From positions 1-64,000 of the forward strand of contig NZ_JBGSLK010000006.1 in assembly GCF_041740695.1 (NCBI RefSeq): a stretch of DNA of 64,000 nt. The letters run 5' to 3'. Made by a program: the position numbers and the translations under genes. The DNA is from Haliscomenobacter sp041740695 (lineage in GTDB: Bacteria; Bacteroidota; Bacteroidia; Chitinophagales; Saprospiraceae). This document shows, one piece after another, positions 34,041 to 42,884 of the stretch; the first letter of the stretch is position 1, and every line of letters starts with the position of its first letter. The notes beneath the pieces were generated by a model. It saw only the letters and a program-made list of their open reading frames with translations. It searched no databases and was not told the origin of the DNA.

Positions 34041-35084
34041 TTACGGTGCCGGATCCGGTATGGCCGCATGCACCGCTTCAATCTCACTCAACACCTCCGC
34101 TGACAAATTCACCTCAATACTGTCAATGTTTTCCTTCAACTGCTCCATAGTCGTTGCCCCAATGATGTTGCTGGTCAAAAAAGGGCGACTGTTGACAAAA
34201 CCCAGCGCCAACTGTGTCAAACTGAGCCCATGTTTTTCAGCAATCTGCAAATACTTTTCCACGGCCTCCAAACACTGCGGGCTATTGTAGCGGGTATATT
34301 GCTTGAAGAGATTGATTCGCGCCTTGCTCAAATCCTCACCGGGCCGATTGAACTTGCCCGACAAACGGCCAAAACCCAGGGGCGAATAAGCCAATAAGCC
34401 CACTTTTTCTCGAATCGCCATTTCGGCCAAACCGACTTCAAACAAACGGTTCAGCAAATTGTAAGGGTTTTGAATGCTCACAACCCGTGGTAAATCGTGC
34501 CGCTCTGATTCCTGCAAAAAGCGCATCAGCCCCCAGGGTACTTCGTTGGAAAGCCCGATGTGGCGAATTTTCCCCGCTTTGACCAGTTCGTTCAAGGCAT
34601 GTAATACTTCGTTGAAATTGTCAACCCAGGGATCCTGGGGGTCGTAAACAAAGCCCCGTTTGCCAAACATGTTCATTTTGCGCTCCGGCCAGTGCAGTTG
34701 GTAGAGGTCGATGTAATCGGTTTGTAGGCGCTGCAAACTGCCCTCCAAAGCGGCATTGATTTGTGCTGCCGAAAAGTTAAAGGGGCCGCGGTCCAACTGA
34801 TATAGGCTAAATGGGCCCGTCACTTTAGAAGCAAGGATAATTTTATCCCGATTGCCCGTTTTTTTGAACCAGCTACCAATGATACGTTCGGTGCTGCCCT
34901 GGGTTTCCTTGCGGGCAGGAACGGAATACATTTCGGCAGTATCAAAAAAATTGATGCCACGTTCCAGGGCATAATCCATTTGGGCATGGCCTTCGGCTTC
35001 GGTGTTTTGTTCTCCAAATGTCATGGTGCCCAGGCAGATGGCACTTACCTGGAGTTCAGTTTTTCCCAGTTGTCGGTATTGCAT
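34041..35084 (-). CDS. Aldo/keto reductase (Tas/YghZ-like)
   Basis: The 347-residue protein has the AKR pattern: LGTMTFGEQN, FFDTAEMYSVP with catalytic Asp and Tyr, ILASKVTG (Lys), DYIDLYQLHWPE (His) and IGATTMEQL near the end for NADP binding. The long loop after the first strand, PARKETQGSTER, is typical of Tas-like proteins. Such enzymes reduce aldehydes with NADPH; the substrate is not predictable. No operon partners. Its 3' end is 8 bp from the long inverted repeat at 33913-34032. Confidence 0.9.
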   Translation of the reverse strand: MQYRQLGKTELQVSAICLGTMTFGEQNTEAEGHAQMDYALERGINFFDTAEMYSVPARKETQGSTERIIGSWFKKTGNRDKIILASKVTGPFSLYQLDRGPFNFSAAQINAALEGSLQRLQTDYIDLYQLHWPERKMNMFGKRGFVYDPQDPWVDNFNEVLHALNELVKAGKIRHIGLSNEVPWGLMRFLQESERHDLPRVVSIQNPYNLLNRLFEVGLAEMAIREKVGLLAYSPLGFGRLSGKFNRPGEDLSKARINLFKQYTRYNSPQCLEAVEKYLQIAEKHGLSLTQLALGFVNSRPFLTSNIIGATTMEQLKENIDSIEVNLSAEVLSEIEAVHAAIPDPAP

Positions 35085-35233
35085 AATTAGGTGTTGTGAA
35101 TGGTTTTGGCGTAAATTTAGGCTTGAAAAGCCCTATTCAAACGCGGTGATAAGAAAAAAGGATTAACTTAGAACATCTTTTTTCGTAAAGACACCTATTA
35201 AAGCGTCCGATTCACTGACCAACACCTAAACCT

Positions 35234-36001
35234 ATGTCCAACCAATTGAGCTGCGTTACCTGCGGGCAACTCATTCTTGCCGAGAATGTCAATTTGCAAA
35301 ACATGGTGGCCAAATGCCGCAATTGCAATGCTGTTTTTTCTTTTGTGCCAGCGAATGCAGATTCCTCTAAATCAAGTATATTAGAGACCGTTCAGGCATT
35401 AATGAAGGAAGCCAATCGAGGGGAAGGTGGTACCTTACAAAGGCCCAGTGATGGCCGAAAAATAGAAATGCCCAGAGGAGTGATCACCGAACGCGATTTT
35501 GGCGAGTTGCGCTTCATCATTCCCTGGCGTAATACCCGGCGTTGGGGTTTCTTTTTGTTATTTACTATTGTGTGGAATGCCATCCTAACGCCCTTTGTTG
35601 TGGTAGGCGTCGCTACTGGTGAATGGATTATTTTATTGGTTACTAGCCTTCACCTCATTGTAGGAGTTTCTTTTTTATTGTACACACTCGGTTTGTTGTT
35701 CAACAAAACCAGTATCGTGGTCACCAGCCAAGGGGTTGACATCAAAAATGGCCCAATTCCCATTCCTTTTAACCCCAATCGCTTCATGGCAGTAAGGGAT
35801 ATTGAGCAGTTGTTTGTCGAGGAATATGTACCTAGTAAAACAAATGGTCAACCCGATTACACCTATGCCGTCACGGCTCTAACCACCAGTGCGGAGCGTC
35901 AACGTTTGGTTGGCGGCTTTTCTCAGTCAGGGCATGCATTGTATCTGGAACAGGAGATTGAGACTTTTTTAGGCATCGAAAATCGAGCTGTACCCCATTA
36001 A
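35234..36001 (+). CDS. Zinc-ribbon membrane protein of unknown function
   Basis: The 255-residue protein begins with a zinc ribbon (CVTCGQ then 17 residues then CRNCN), followed by a linker with GGTLQRPSDGRKIEMPRG, two membrane helices (about 100-125 and 132-155) and a C-terminal beta-rich soluble part (ITSIVVTSQGVDIKNG, then NRFMAVRDIEQLFVEEY). The helix pair plus beta tail is shared with the next gene product, so the two look like paralogues. Function is unknown. The next gene starts 9 bp after this stop. Confidence 0.75.
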   Translation: MSNQLSCVTCGQLILAENVNLQNMVAKCRNCNAVFSFVPANADSSKSSILETVQALMKEANRGEGGTLQRPSDGRKIEMPRGVITERDFGELRFIIPWRNTRRWGFFLLFTIVWNAILTPFVVVGVATGEWIILLVTSLHLIVGVSFLLYTLGLLFNKTSIVVTSQGVDIKNGPIPIPFNPNRFMAVRDIEQLFVEEYVPSKTNGQPDYTYAVTALTTSAERQRLVGGFSQSGHALYLEQEIETFLGIENRAVPH

Positions 36002-36010
36002 TTCAAATTT

Positions 36011-36550
36011 ATGCCTGCTAACATACATCAACAAGTGCTGGATCTACCCGTGCCTGAAGACCTGGAAATCAAGCGGACTGAAGATTCTTTGGAATTCACT
36101 TTGCCATTTACCAATGAATCAAAGTTTTGGATTTGGTTTGCTGCACTTTTTTGGGCAGGAGGAGTATTGATAATCTATATTTTTGCAATTGCCGAGCAGG
36201 AAGAGTACGTATTTATTGGTGGATTCTTTCATTTGTTAATTGGTGTTTTTTTAGTTATAAAGGCCTTGGCCTCATCTTACAATACGGTTAAAATCACGGT
36301 TACTCGAACAACAATTGAGAAGCACGAAGGTCCAGTATTTGTCCCTTTTCGCCGCATGCACTATTCCAAAAGCTGGGCAGACGTGAAAAAAATTTACGTG
36401 GATACCATTATTGTTGATAGATACACCTACGACCGGCTGAATTTGAAGACACATTACGAAACGGATCGCATGTTGGTAATGTGGAGTTATGGGGGTTACC
36501 TCAAAGTAGTCATGAGGGAAATCAAAAGTTTCCTCTCTGAAATTGAATAA
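36011..36550 (+). CDS. Two-helix membrane protein, tandem paralogue of the preceding gene without the zinc ribbon
   Basis: The 179-residue protein has two membrane helices (about 43-62 and 66-90) and a C-terminal beta part with TVKITVTRTTIEKHEGP, FRRMHYSKSWADVKKIYVDTI, which lines up with SIVVTSQGVDIKNGP and FNPNRFMAVRDIEQLFVEEY of the upstream protein. It lacks the zinc ribbon. The 9-bp spacing indicates translational coupling. The pair may form a membrane complex (inference). Confidence 0.7.
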   Translation: MPANIHQQVLDLPVPEDLEIKRTEDSLEFTLPFTNESKFWIWFAALFWAGGVLIIYIFAIAEQEEYVFIGGFFHLLIGVFLVIKALASSYNTVKITVTRTTIEKHEGPVFVPFRRMHYSKSWADVKKIYVDTIIVDRYTYDRLNLKTHYETDRMLVMWSYGGYLKVVMREIKSFLSEIE

Positions 36551-36668
36551 ACCTTTAGTCGATATCCAAGAGGGAATTGTCGAAGCAATTGTTGGAATCC
36601 CCTTGCTTTTCCATTATATTTAGCCTGTCTTTCCCAAAAATTTAACCAACTCAAAAATCCAAATTGCT

Positions 36669-37694
36669 ATGGGATTTTTTAATGAAATCAAAAAAGTGTT
36701 GTTTGGCGCACAGTCTTTAGGTAAATCGGCTGCCAATAAGGCCGTTGAAACCGCTAAAGAAGCTGGACAAGAAATAAAAGAGCGTTCGGGGGAATTCGTC
36801 CATAAAGCAGAAGATTTCTTCAGCGATGCACTGGATAAAGTAGAAGACCTGGGGGCTAAAGTGATCGACAAGGCCCAGGACGTGATGGGCACCAAAAAGG
36901 AACCGGAAACGCCACCGGTAGCTTCCACTCCGCCGCCAACTTCCTCTCCAATGGAAAGCGTCAATGACCTTTTTGAAGAAACCCAAAAACAAACGACGCC
37001 ACCACCACCGCCACCTCCCGTGACCAATCCGATTGTGGAAGATCGCCCACTCAATTTCGATACCTTGGACAGCGCAGATTCAAGCATTCCTCGGGAAAAA
37101 ACAACGGCTGAAAAAATTGGTGCCAAAGTACTGGATACCACCATTGAAGCTGGTAAAAAAGTAGAAGAAGTGGCTGCCAAAGCAGGTGAAAAACTGCTAG
37201 ACGTGGGCAGTTCCGTTTTTGAAACGATGAAAGGAGTAGCTGGAACAGTAGGAGAGAAGGTGATGGAAAAGGGCGGTGAAGTGTGGGAAAAGGTGAAAGA
37301 AATGCAAGGCGAGGTTATCACTAGAACCGATGAACTTTACGAAAAAGCCAAAAAAGAAGCCTCCTCGGAAAAAAACCAAAACTCCATGGACGACCTCATC
37401 CAAAAGGCCAAAGAAATGGGCGATAAAATTGAGGAGAAGGCCCAAGACAAAGACCGCACCTTCATGGATGTGATGGACGATGCCAAAAAGAACGACCTCG
37501 GCAAACACGATGACTTCTTTGACAAAGCCAAGCGTTGGGCCGATGGCGACAGTGGGGCGTTCTCAAGCGAAACCAAGATCAGCAAAGACCCAGATTTTCA
37601 ATCTACCAAAGGGAACAAAACCCACGGATTCGAAGATGGCGACAAAGATGGCAATGATCTGATTGATGATGCCATTATTGATGACGCAAAATGA
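36669..37694 (+). CDS. Long helical (YtxH/apolipoprotein-like) protein of unknown function
   Basis: The 341-residue protein is strongly helical and low in aromatics: repeats of the type K-x-x-E-x-x-x-K-x-x-x-A with AKVIDKAQDVMG, AKVLDTTIEAGKKVEEVAAK, VEKGGEVWEKVKEM and EKAKKEASSE. A Pro-rich segment (residues about 77-120) splits two helical regions. The C-terminus is acidic (DDAIIDDAK). Such amphipathic-repeat proteins resemble late-embryogenesis or apolipoprotein proteins and often act in desiccation or membrane stress; this is only a resemblance. No signal peptide. Palindrome 37701-37786 follows. Confidence 0.7.
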   Translation: MGFFNEIKKVLFGAQSLGKSAANKAVETAKEAGQEIKERSGEFVHKAEDFFSDALDKVEDLGAKVIDKAQDVMGTKKEPETPPVASTPPPTSSPMESVNDLFEETQKQTTPPPPPPPVTNPIVEDRPLNFDTLDSADSSIPREKTTAEKIGAKVLDTTIEAGKKVEEVAAKAGEKLLDVGSSVFETMKGVAGTVGEKVMEKGGEVWEKVKEMQGEVITRTDELYEKAKKEASSEKNQNSMDDLIQKAKEMGDKIEEKAQDKDRTFMDVMDDAKKNDLGKHDDFFDKAKRWADGDSGAFSSETKISKDPDFQSTKGNKTHGFEDGDKDGNDLIDDAIIDDAK

Positions 37695-37700
37695 TGTGTA

Positions 37701-37786
37701 GGGGCGCCCCTATGTGGGTGCCCATATTTGCGCCCCCATGTGGGTGCCCATTCGCCGTATCAAGGGCGCCCACATAGGGGCGCCCC
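37701..37786. repeat. GC-rich inverted repeat before the Nudix gene
   Basis: Left arm 37701-37723 (GGGGCGCCCCTATGTGGGTG then CCC) pairs with right arm 37764-37786 with one mismatch in 23 bp; further GGGTGCCCA units lie in the centre. It ends 12 bp before the Nudix start codon. The related repeat at 44393-44447 shares the CC-TGTGTGG core idea. Confidence 0.85.
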
Positions 37787-37798
37787 AACAAACAACCC

Positions 37799-38347
37799 AT
37801 GCCTTCCAACCCACTTTCCTGGCAACTCCAACACTCCGAGCCAGGCCCCGATCTAAAACTCTTCCAGGCGCGTTTCGACCACCTGACCAACCCGCGCAAT
37901 GGCATCACCCAACGGATGATCATCCTCAACTCGCCGGATGCTGCGAATGTGGTTGCTATCACGCCCAATCAAGAGCTGATTCTGGCCCGTCAATACCGGG
38001 TGGGCATCGGTTTTGAAACCCTGGAACTACCGGGAGGAATAGTCGACCCTGGTGAAGAACACCATTTTGCTGCTCAGCGCGAACTGCGCGAGGAAACGGG
38101 TTATGCCAGCCAAAATTGGACCTTTTTGGGCAGTATTCCTTCCAATCCCGTCTTTATGGATTCCTACATCCACCACTGGTTGGCCACCGATTGTGAACCC
38201 AATCATGCCATCGATTTGGATACCGGTGAGGCAGTCGATCTTGAATTGATGCCCCTTGAAGAAGCCTTTCAGTGCTGGAAATCAGGCTTTTTTCAACATC
38301 CTCACACCGTTAACGGACTATTGTTGTATTTTCGCGACAGGTTTTAG
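37799..38347 (+). CDS. Nudix hydrolase
   Basis: The 182-residue protein contains a complete Nudix box, G-x5-E-x7-R-E-x2-E-E-x-G, seen as GGIVDPGEEHHFAAQRELREE followed by TG near residues 80-102. The fold around it (VVAITPNQELILARQYR before, VFMDSYIHHWLATD after) fits ADP-ribose pyrophosphatase-like members, which clean up nucleotide sugars. No signal peptide. The gene lies between the GC-rich palindrome and repeat C2, whose left end is 8 bp after the stop codon. Confidence 0.9.
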   Translation: MPSNPLSWQLQHSEPGPDLKLFQARFDHLTNPRNGITQRMIILNSPDAANVVAITPNQELILARQYRVGIGFETLELPGGIVDPGEEHHFAAQRELREETGYASQNWTFLGSIPSNPVFMDSYIHHWLATDCEPNHAIDLDTGEAVDLELMPLEEAFQCWKSGFFQHPHTVNGLLLYFRDRF

Positions 38348-38355
38348 TAGTTCAG

Positions 38356-38520
38356 AGAGCTTGTTTAAGTTTTTGGGATCGGGCTGCAAACGGCCCATTT
38401 TTGACCAAATTTCGTTCCGAAAATGCTCATTTAGCGCTGCTAAACTCCGCTTTTCGTGCCTCATTTGGTCAAAAATGGCCTCGTTTTCGCCTTCACCCCA
38501 AAAACTTAAACAAGTTCTAA
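38356..38520. repeat. Structured interspersed repeat, family C copy 2
   Basis: Outer arms AGCTTGTTTAAGTTTTTGGG and CCCCAAAAACTTAAACAAG enclose the same layout as C1. Second stem: CATTTTTGACCAAA with TTTGGTCAAAAATG (14 bp, perfect), where C1 has a different sequence that still pairs. Tip: TTAGC-GCT-GCTAA, where C1 has GTAGC-GCT-GCTAC. The CGAAAA(T)GC/GCTTTTCG stem is conserved in sequence. Confidence 0.92.
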
Positions 38521-38571
38521 GGCAGCGAATTAGACCATTGTCGGCTCTATTCAATAAGACCTGTTAAACTT

Positions 38572-39105
38572 GTGACGGAAAAAGAAATCATCGAAGGTTG
38601 TTTGCGGCAAAAACGAGAATGCCAACAGGAACTTTTCAAGCGTTACGCTGGAAAGATGTTGTCGGTATGTATGCGGTATGCCCGCCATCACATGGAAGCG
38701 GAAGATGTTCTTCAAGACGCTTTCATCAAAATCTTCGATCATTTGCATCAGTTTCAGAACAAAGGCTCCTTTGAGGGCTGGATCCGCCGTGTGGTGGTGA
38801 ACACTGCACTGAAAACCTTTGACCGCAAAAGTTTTACACATGAGCAATACGGCCTGGAAATAAGGGAGGATTTTTCCGCCGCCGAACCCAGTGTTTTTTC
38901 CCAGCTCAGTGAAGCAGAACTCTTGGGGCTGATTGCCCGCCTACCCGAAGGCTACCGCATCGTGTTCAACCTGTACGCCATTGAAGGCTACAGTCACGCC
39001 GAGATTGCGGACACCTTGGGCGTTCAAGAGAGTACTTCCCGGTCACAATTGGTGAAAGCCCGCAAGATGCTGCAGGCAATGGTCATGAATTTAGAGCATG
39101 TTTAA
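38572..39105 (+). CDS. ECF-family RNA polymerase sigma-70 factor
   Basis: The 177-residue protein starts at GTG 38572 and has the sigma-70 region 2 (FKRYAGKMLSVCMRYARHHMEAEDVLQDAFIKIFDHL) and region 4 (LPEGYRIVFNLYAIEGYSHAEIADTLGVQESTSRSQLVKARKML), with no region 3, which defines an ECF sigma factor. The next gene, 34 bp downstream, encodes the likely anti-sigma factor with a membrane helix and a beta-barrel-like part. The regulon is not visible. Confidence 0.92.
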   Translation: MTEKEIIEGCLRQKRECQQELFKRYAGKMLSVCMRYARHHMEAEDVLQDAFIKIFDHLHQFQNKGSFEGWIRRVVVNTALKTFDRKSFTHEQYGLEIREDFSAAEPSVFSQLSEAELLGLIARLPEGYRIVFNLYAIEGYSHAEIADTLGVQESTSRSQLVKARKMLQAMVMNLEHV

Positions 39106-39139
39106 TCAAGGTTAAACTGCTCCTACAAAAAGTTACGGT

Positions 39140-40513
39140 ATGAGTGAGCACAATCCATTGGATGATCTTTTTCGGGACAAGTTGTACCACCACAGCATGG
39201 AAACCCCTATGCACTTGTGGGCCGCACTGGACGCCCGGAAAACCGCTCAAGATAAAGAAGCCCAACGTCGCCGCCTGGCCTGGTTTCTGACTGCGGCTAT
39301 CCTATTGCTTAGTTTGACTGGGGCCATCTGGATGTGGGCGGAGCAAATGAACAATCAACCAGAACAGGTCAAACCGCTTAAACAGGCTCAGTCGGATACG
39401 CCGATTGTGGCTATAGATCCTGCGGCGAAAGCTGAACCAGGGCTACTCCAATCTGCCTCAAATAGTGAGGAACAAAGGATGGAAGAAAAATTCCAGGAAC
39501 AAAGTTTTGGCAATTATAAAACTGCGGTATTGATGCCCAATCTGGACAGCCGGGCCGCCGCGCAACTCAACAAGGCATCCAAAGGAAACGAGCAGGCTGC
39601 TGCAAGTGCTAGTCCTCCAAATCGGCTTTTGGATGGGACAGTTCAGGAAGAAACGCCACTTAATACTTCGGCTGCGCAAAATTTGAATACCGCTGCTTCT
39701 GCTCAACTACCTGGGGAAGCAGAAGCAATAAATACAACTTCATTAGCAACGGAAGAATCGGGGAAAATAGAAAACTTCAATCTTCTGGATTTACGCAATT
39801 CCAATTTGGACTACCAGACCGAACTTGGCCTGGATGGTACCAAACCATTGTACCTACCCAGAACCCGCGGCTGGCGGGTGTACGGCGAGTTAATGGCGGG
39901 TATGGATGTGCCTACCCGTAGTTTGCAGGCTCGTGAACCGGAATTTGAACTGTACCGCCAAGCGCGGGAACAAAGTGAAGCGGTGCAAAATGGCTACCGA
40001 GCCGCGCTGCGTTTTTCGATGATTTCCATTGATGGCATCGCGGTGCGCAGTGGCTTGAGCTACAACAACCACCGCGAAACGTTTACTTACCAACAGCAAG
40101 CACAACAGAATAGCTTTCAAACCATTGATATCCCCGTTGTGGTAGGTTACGAGCGCAACAACTTGGGCAAGTTTACCCTTTCGGCCAATGCTGGGGTGTA
40201 TCTGAACATGACCTTCAATCAAAAGGGCAATTTTTTGTCGCCCGACTTAAATAGAGTACTGGATTTTTCCAGCAAAACGCCGGATGCTTATCCGGCTTTC
40301 CGCAATAGTTTAGGCCTAGCTTTTTACGGAAGTATCGCCGCGAGTTACCCCATCACCCCACGCTTGCGGCTGGTGCTGGAGCCTTATGTATTGCGCCATT
40401 CCGGTTCGTTTACGGCTAATGATTACGCCATTGATCAGCGTTACCAAAACTGGGGCATCCAGCTTGGCCTGCGCAAAAAGATCAACAAGTACATTTATTT
40501 TGCTAAACCTTAA
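39140..40513 (+). CDS. Probable anti-sigma factor with a C-terminal beta-barrel
   Basis: The 457-residue protein has a cytoplasmic N-terminus (about 1-50, MSEHNPLDDLFRDKLYHHS), one membrane helix (about 51-70, LAWFLTAAILLLSLTGAIW), a low-complexity Gln/Ala/Asn-rich region (about 75-215) and a C-terminal part (about 225-457) of alternating aromatic strands (RVYGELMAGMDVP, RAALRFSMISIDGIAVRSGL, DIPVVVGYERNN, FYGSIAASYPITPRLRLVLEPYV) ending in KKINKYIYFAKP, like small outer-membrane barrels. The order sigma then this gene suggests an anti-sigma role. The barrel fold is inferred. Confidence 0.72.
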   Translation: MSEHNPLDDLFRDKLYHHSMETPMHLWAALDARKTAQDKEAQRRRLAWFLTAAILLLSLTGAIWMWAEQMNNQPEQVKPLKQAQSDTPIVAIDPAAKAEPGLLQSASNSEEQRMEEKFQEQSFGNYKTAVLMPNLDSRAAAQLNKASKGNEQAAASASPPNRLLDGTVQEETPLNTSAAQNLNTAASAQLPGEAEAINTTSLATEESGKIENFNLLDLRNSNLDYQTELGLDGTKPLYLPRTRGWRVYGELMAGMDVPTRSLQAREPEFELYRQAREQSEAVQNGYRAALRFSMISIDGIAVRSGLSYNNHRETFTYQQQAQQNSFQTIDIPVVVGYERNNLGKFTLSANAGVYLNMTFNQKGNFLSPDLNRVLDFSSKTPDAYPAFRNSLGLAFYGSIAASYPITPRLRLVLEPYVLRHSGSFTANDYAIDQRYQNWGIQLGLRKKINKYIYFAKP

Positions 40514-40580
40514 AAAATAATGGATCGGCGGGCAGCACATTTTAAGTATGCCGGGTCTTACTTTTGAAATGACCAGAAAC

Positions 40581-40617
40581 CCACGATTCTTCGTGGTCTC
40601 ACGAACCTGCTCGTGAG
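40581..40617. other. Two small hairpins upstream of the terminator
   Basis: CCACGA-TTCT-TCGTGG (40581-40596) and CTCACGA-ACCTGC-TCGTGAG (40598-40617) are adjacent perfect short inverted repeats. They lie between the beta-barrel gene and the terminator at 40661 and may stabilise the mRNA end. Confidence 0.6.
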
Positions 40618-40660
40618 TTTGTATTGATCTGACACCGAGATTTTTCTTCAACATGCAGCG

Positions 40661-40699
40661 GGCCGCCGATCTAGGGAACTGGATCGGCGGCCTTTTTTT
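40661..40699 (+). terminator. Rho-independent terminator
   Basis: GGCCGCCGATC (40661-40671) pairs perfectly with GATCGGCGGCC (40682-40692), followed by seven T residues. It ends the sigma factor-barrel operon before the convergent rnr gene. Confidence 0.9.
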
Positions 40700-40708
40700 A
40701 TTGCAAAA

Positions 40709-42880
40709 TCAAATCTCCTCCCAAAACATCTCAATCTGCCGTCTCTGCAAATTCGTGCTCACGATCCGCACCTGAATCTCTTGACCCATTGTGAACTCCT
40801 TTTTGCTATGCACCCCTCGAATCCTAAGACGGCCAGGGTCAATTTCAAAAGGTTCGTTCATGGTTTCGAAGCTCACCATTCCTTCGCAGCGGTTGCCGCG
40901 TAGTTCGACGAAAATGCCTCGGTCGCCAATGCCAGAGATGAAGCCAGGGAAAACTTCGCCCAAGTGTTTGGACATGAATTCAACCTGTTTGTACTTGATC
41001 GATTCCCGTTCGGCGTCGGCGGCGCGGCGTTCCTGTTTGGACACGTGTTGGCACATTTCCTCCAGTTTTTCCTTGTTGACCCGGTGAGTGGCCTTCAGGT
41101 TTTGGAACAAAATGCGGTGCGCCAGCACATCCGAGTAGCGGCGGATTGGTGAAGTGAAGTGGCTGTAAAAATCAAAAGCCAGGCCGTAGTGCCCAATGTT
41201 GTCGCTCGAATAGGCCGCTTTGGCCATGGTGCGGATGGCAATGGGCCCGAGGATGCTCAAGGCTTCGTTTTCTTCGGCCAGTTCGGCCAGCTTATTAAAG
41301 GAGCGGGCGATGTCTTTGGGCGTAGCCACGTTCATCTCCACACCCATTTGGCGGGCAAAACGGGCGAGTTCTTCCACCTTGTCCAGGTTAGGCTCGTCGT
41401 GTACGCGGTAAATGAAGGGGATTTCAGCTTCCTCTTTGGTGCCTTTTTCGGAAACATAAGTGGCTACCTCGCGGTTGGCCAGCAGCATGAAGTCTTCGAT
41501 CAACATGTGCGCGTCCTTGCGCTCCTTGGTGAACACCTCGATGGGTACACCCGCGTCATCCAGGCGGAAGCGGACTTCTTCCGATTCAAAATTAATGGCC
41601 CCTTTTTTGAAGCGCTCTTTGCGGAGTTTGTGCGCGATTTTGTTGAGCACTTTCAATTCTTGGGCAAAGTCACCTTCCACCGTGTCCAGCACTTCTTGCG
41701 CTTCTTCGTAGGAAAAGCGACGGTTGGAGTGAATGACCGTTTTGCCAAACCAGCGCTCCACAATTTTTTCATCCTTGTCAAAGGTGAATACGGCGGAAAA
41801 GGTCAACTTATCCTCGTGTGGGCGCAGGGAGCAAAGCTCGTTGGACAACTTTTCGGGCAACATCGGGCAAACGCGGTCGACCAGATACACCGAAGTAGAA
41901 CGGGCCAGCGCTTCTTTGTCCAAAGCCGTGTTTTCATGCACGTAGTGCGTCACATCAGCAATGTGAACCCCAATTTCCAAGTTGCCATTGGGCAGGTAGA
42001 GGAAGGAGAGTGCATCGTCAAAGTCGCGGGCGTTTTCAGGGTCGATGGTGAAAGTGGGCGTTTTACGCATGTCGCGGCGAATGGCGATTTCCACTTCCGG
42101 GATTTCGGTGCCCAGTTCTTCTGATTCCTTGATGACTTCGGGTGGAAAATCCAGATTGAAGCCATTGTTGATCAGGATGCCTTTCATCTCGATGTCGTGC
42201 GATCCCGCTTTGCCCAGTACATAAGTCAATACCCCCATGGGTTGGCGGTATTGTCCGCCAGTCCAACTTTCAATTTTGACCACTACACGGTCTTCATCTA
42301 CGGCATTCATGATCTTGGCGGGATCAACAAGAATCTCTAAGGAAGAAGGTGGATCGGTGACCACTACGGCGTAACGGGGGTGAATCCAGATGGTACCGAC
42401 AAAATGCTCGCGGGCGCGTTCCAAAACTTCCAAAACCTCACCTTCTGGGCGGTTGCGACCTCGGGGTACCCAGGCTTTGATTTTGACCTTGTCGCCATGC
42501 AGGGCGGTGTTCATGTTTTTGGCTGCTACAAAAATATCGTCTTGTTGGCCTTCTACCGTCACATAGCCAGCGCCGGAGCGGGTCATGTCCATGGTGCCAT
42601 TCAGCACTTTGCGATCCTGACCCAGCAGGGCCCCGCTGGTGCCGCGTAGTTTGTATTTGAAGTCTTCTAACTCAATGATGTAGCCGAGTTTGACCAATTC
42701 CTGACAAGCATGAAGAACGGAATCCTTATTGTTGTCGATGCTGAGTTTTTTGGCAATTTGCTTGGGGTTCAAGCGTCTTTTCGGGTCTTTTTGAAAGAGG
42801 AGCAATACGTTTTTTTGCAGGTCTTTAGTAGTCAATCTACGAATGTCTTCTTTCCCTCTTTTAGGGTTTCTTTTTCTCAT
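40709..42880 (-). CDS. rnr: Ribonuclease R
   Basis: The 723-residue protein has the RNase II/R order: an N-terminal winged helix (about 1-75), two cold-shock domains (about 85-240), the RNB catalytic domain with the acidic cluster ENARDFDDALSF near residue 286-295, HIADVTHYV and SNELCSLRPHEDKL, then the C-terminal S1 domain (about 640-720, GIGDRGIFVELRGNRCEGMV). RNase R degrades structured RNA 3' to 5'. The lysine-rich tail of enterobacterial RNase R is absent. It starts 4 bp after the stop of the upstream small gene, so the two are coupled. Confidence 0.95.
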   Translation of the reverse strand: MRKRNPKRGKEDIRRLTTKDLQKNVLLLFQKDPKRRLNPKQIAKKLSIDNNKDSVLHACQELVKLGYIIELEDFKYKLRGTSGALLGQDRKVLNGTMDMTRSGAGYVTVEGQQDDIFVAAKNMNTALHGDKVKIKAWVPRGRNRPEGEVLEVLERAREHFVGTIWIHPRYAVVVTDPPSSLEILVDPAKIMNAVDEDRVVVKIESWTGGQYRQPMGVLTYVLGKAGSHDIEMKGILINNGFNLDFPPEVIKESEELGTEIPEVEIAIRRDMRKTPTFTIDPENARDFDDALSFLYLPNGNLEIGVHIADVTHYVHENTALDKEALARSTSVYLVDRVCPMLPEKLSNELCSLRPHEDKLTFSAVFTFDKDEKIVERWFGKTVIHSNRRFSYEEAQEVLDTVEGDFAQELKVLNKIAHKLRKERFKKGAINFESEEVRFRLDDAGVPIEVFTKERKDAHMLIEDFMLLANREVATYVSEKGTKEEAEIPFIYRVHDEPNLDKVEELARFARQMGVEMNVATPKDIARSFNKLAELAEENEALSILGPIAIRTMAKAAYSSDNIGHYGLAFDFYSHFTSPIRRYSDVLAHRILFQNLKATHRVNKEKLEEMCQHVSKQERRAADAERESIKYKQVEFMSKHLGEVFPGFISGIGDRGIFVELRGNRCEGMVSFETMNEPFEIDPGRLRIRGVHSKKEFTMGQEIQVRIVSTNLQRRQIEMFWEEI

Positions 42881-42884
42881 TTGG

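Noticed and set aside
41159..42124. Long plus-strand frame (321 codons) opposite rnr
   Set aside because: Antisense shadow of the conserved RNB domain; composition is dictated by the opposite codons.
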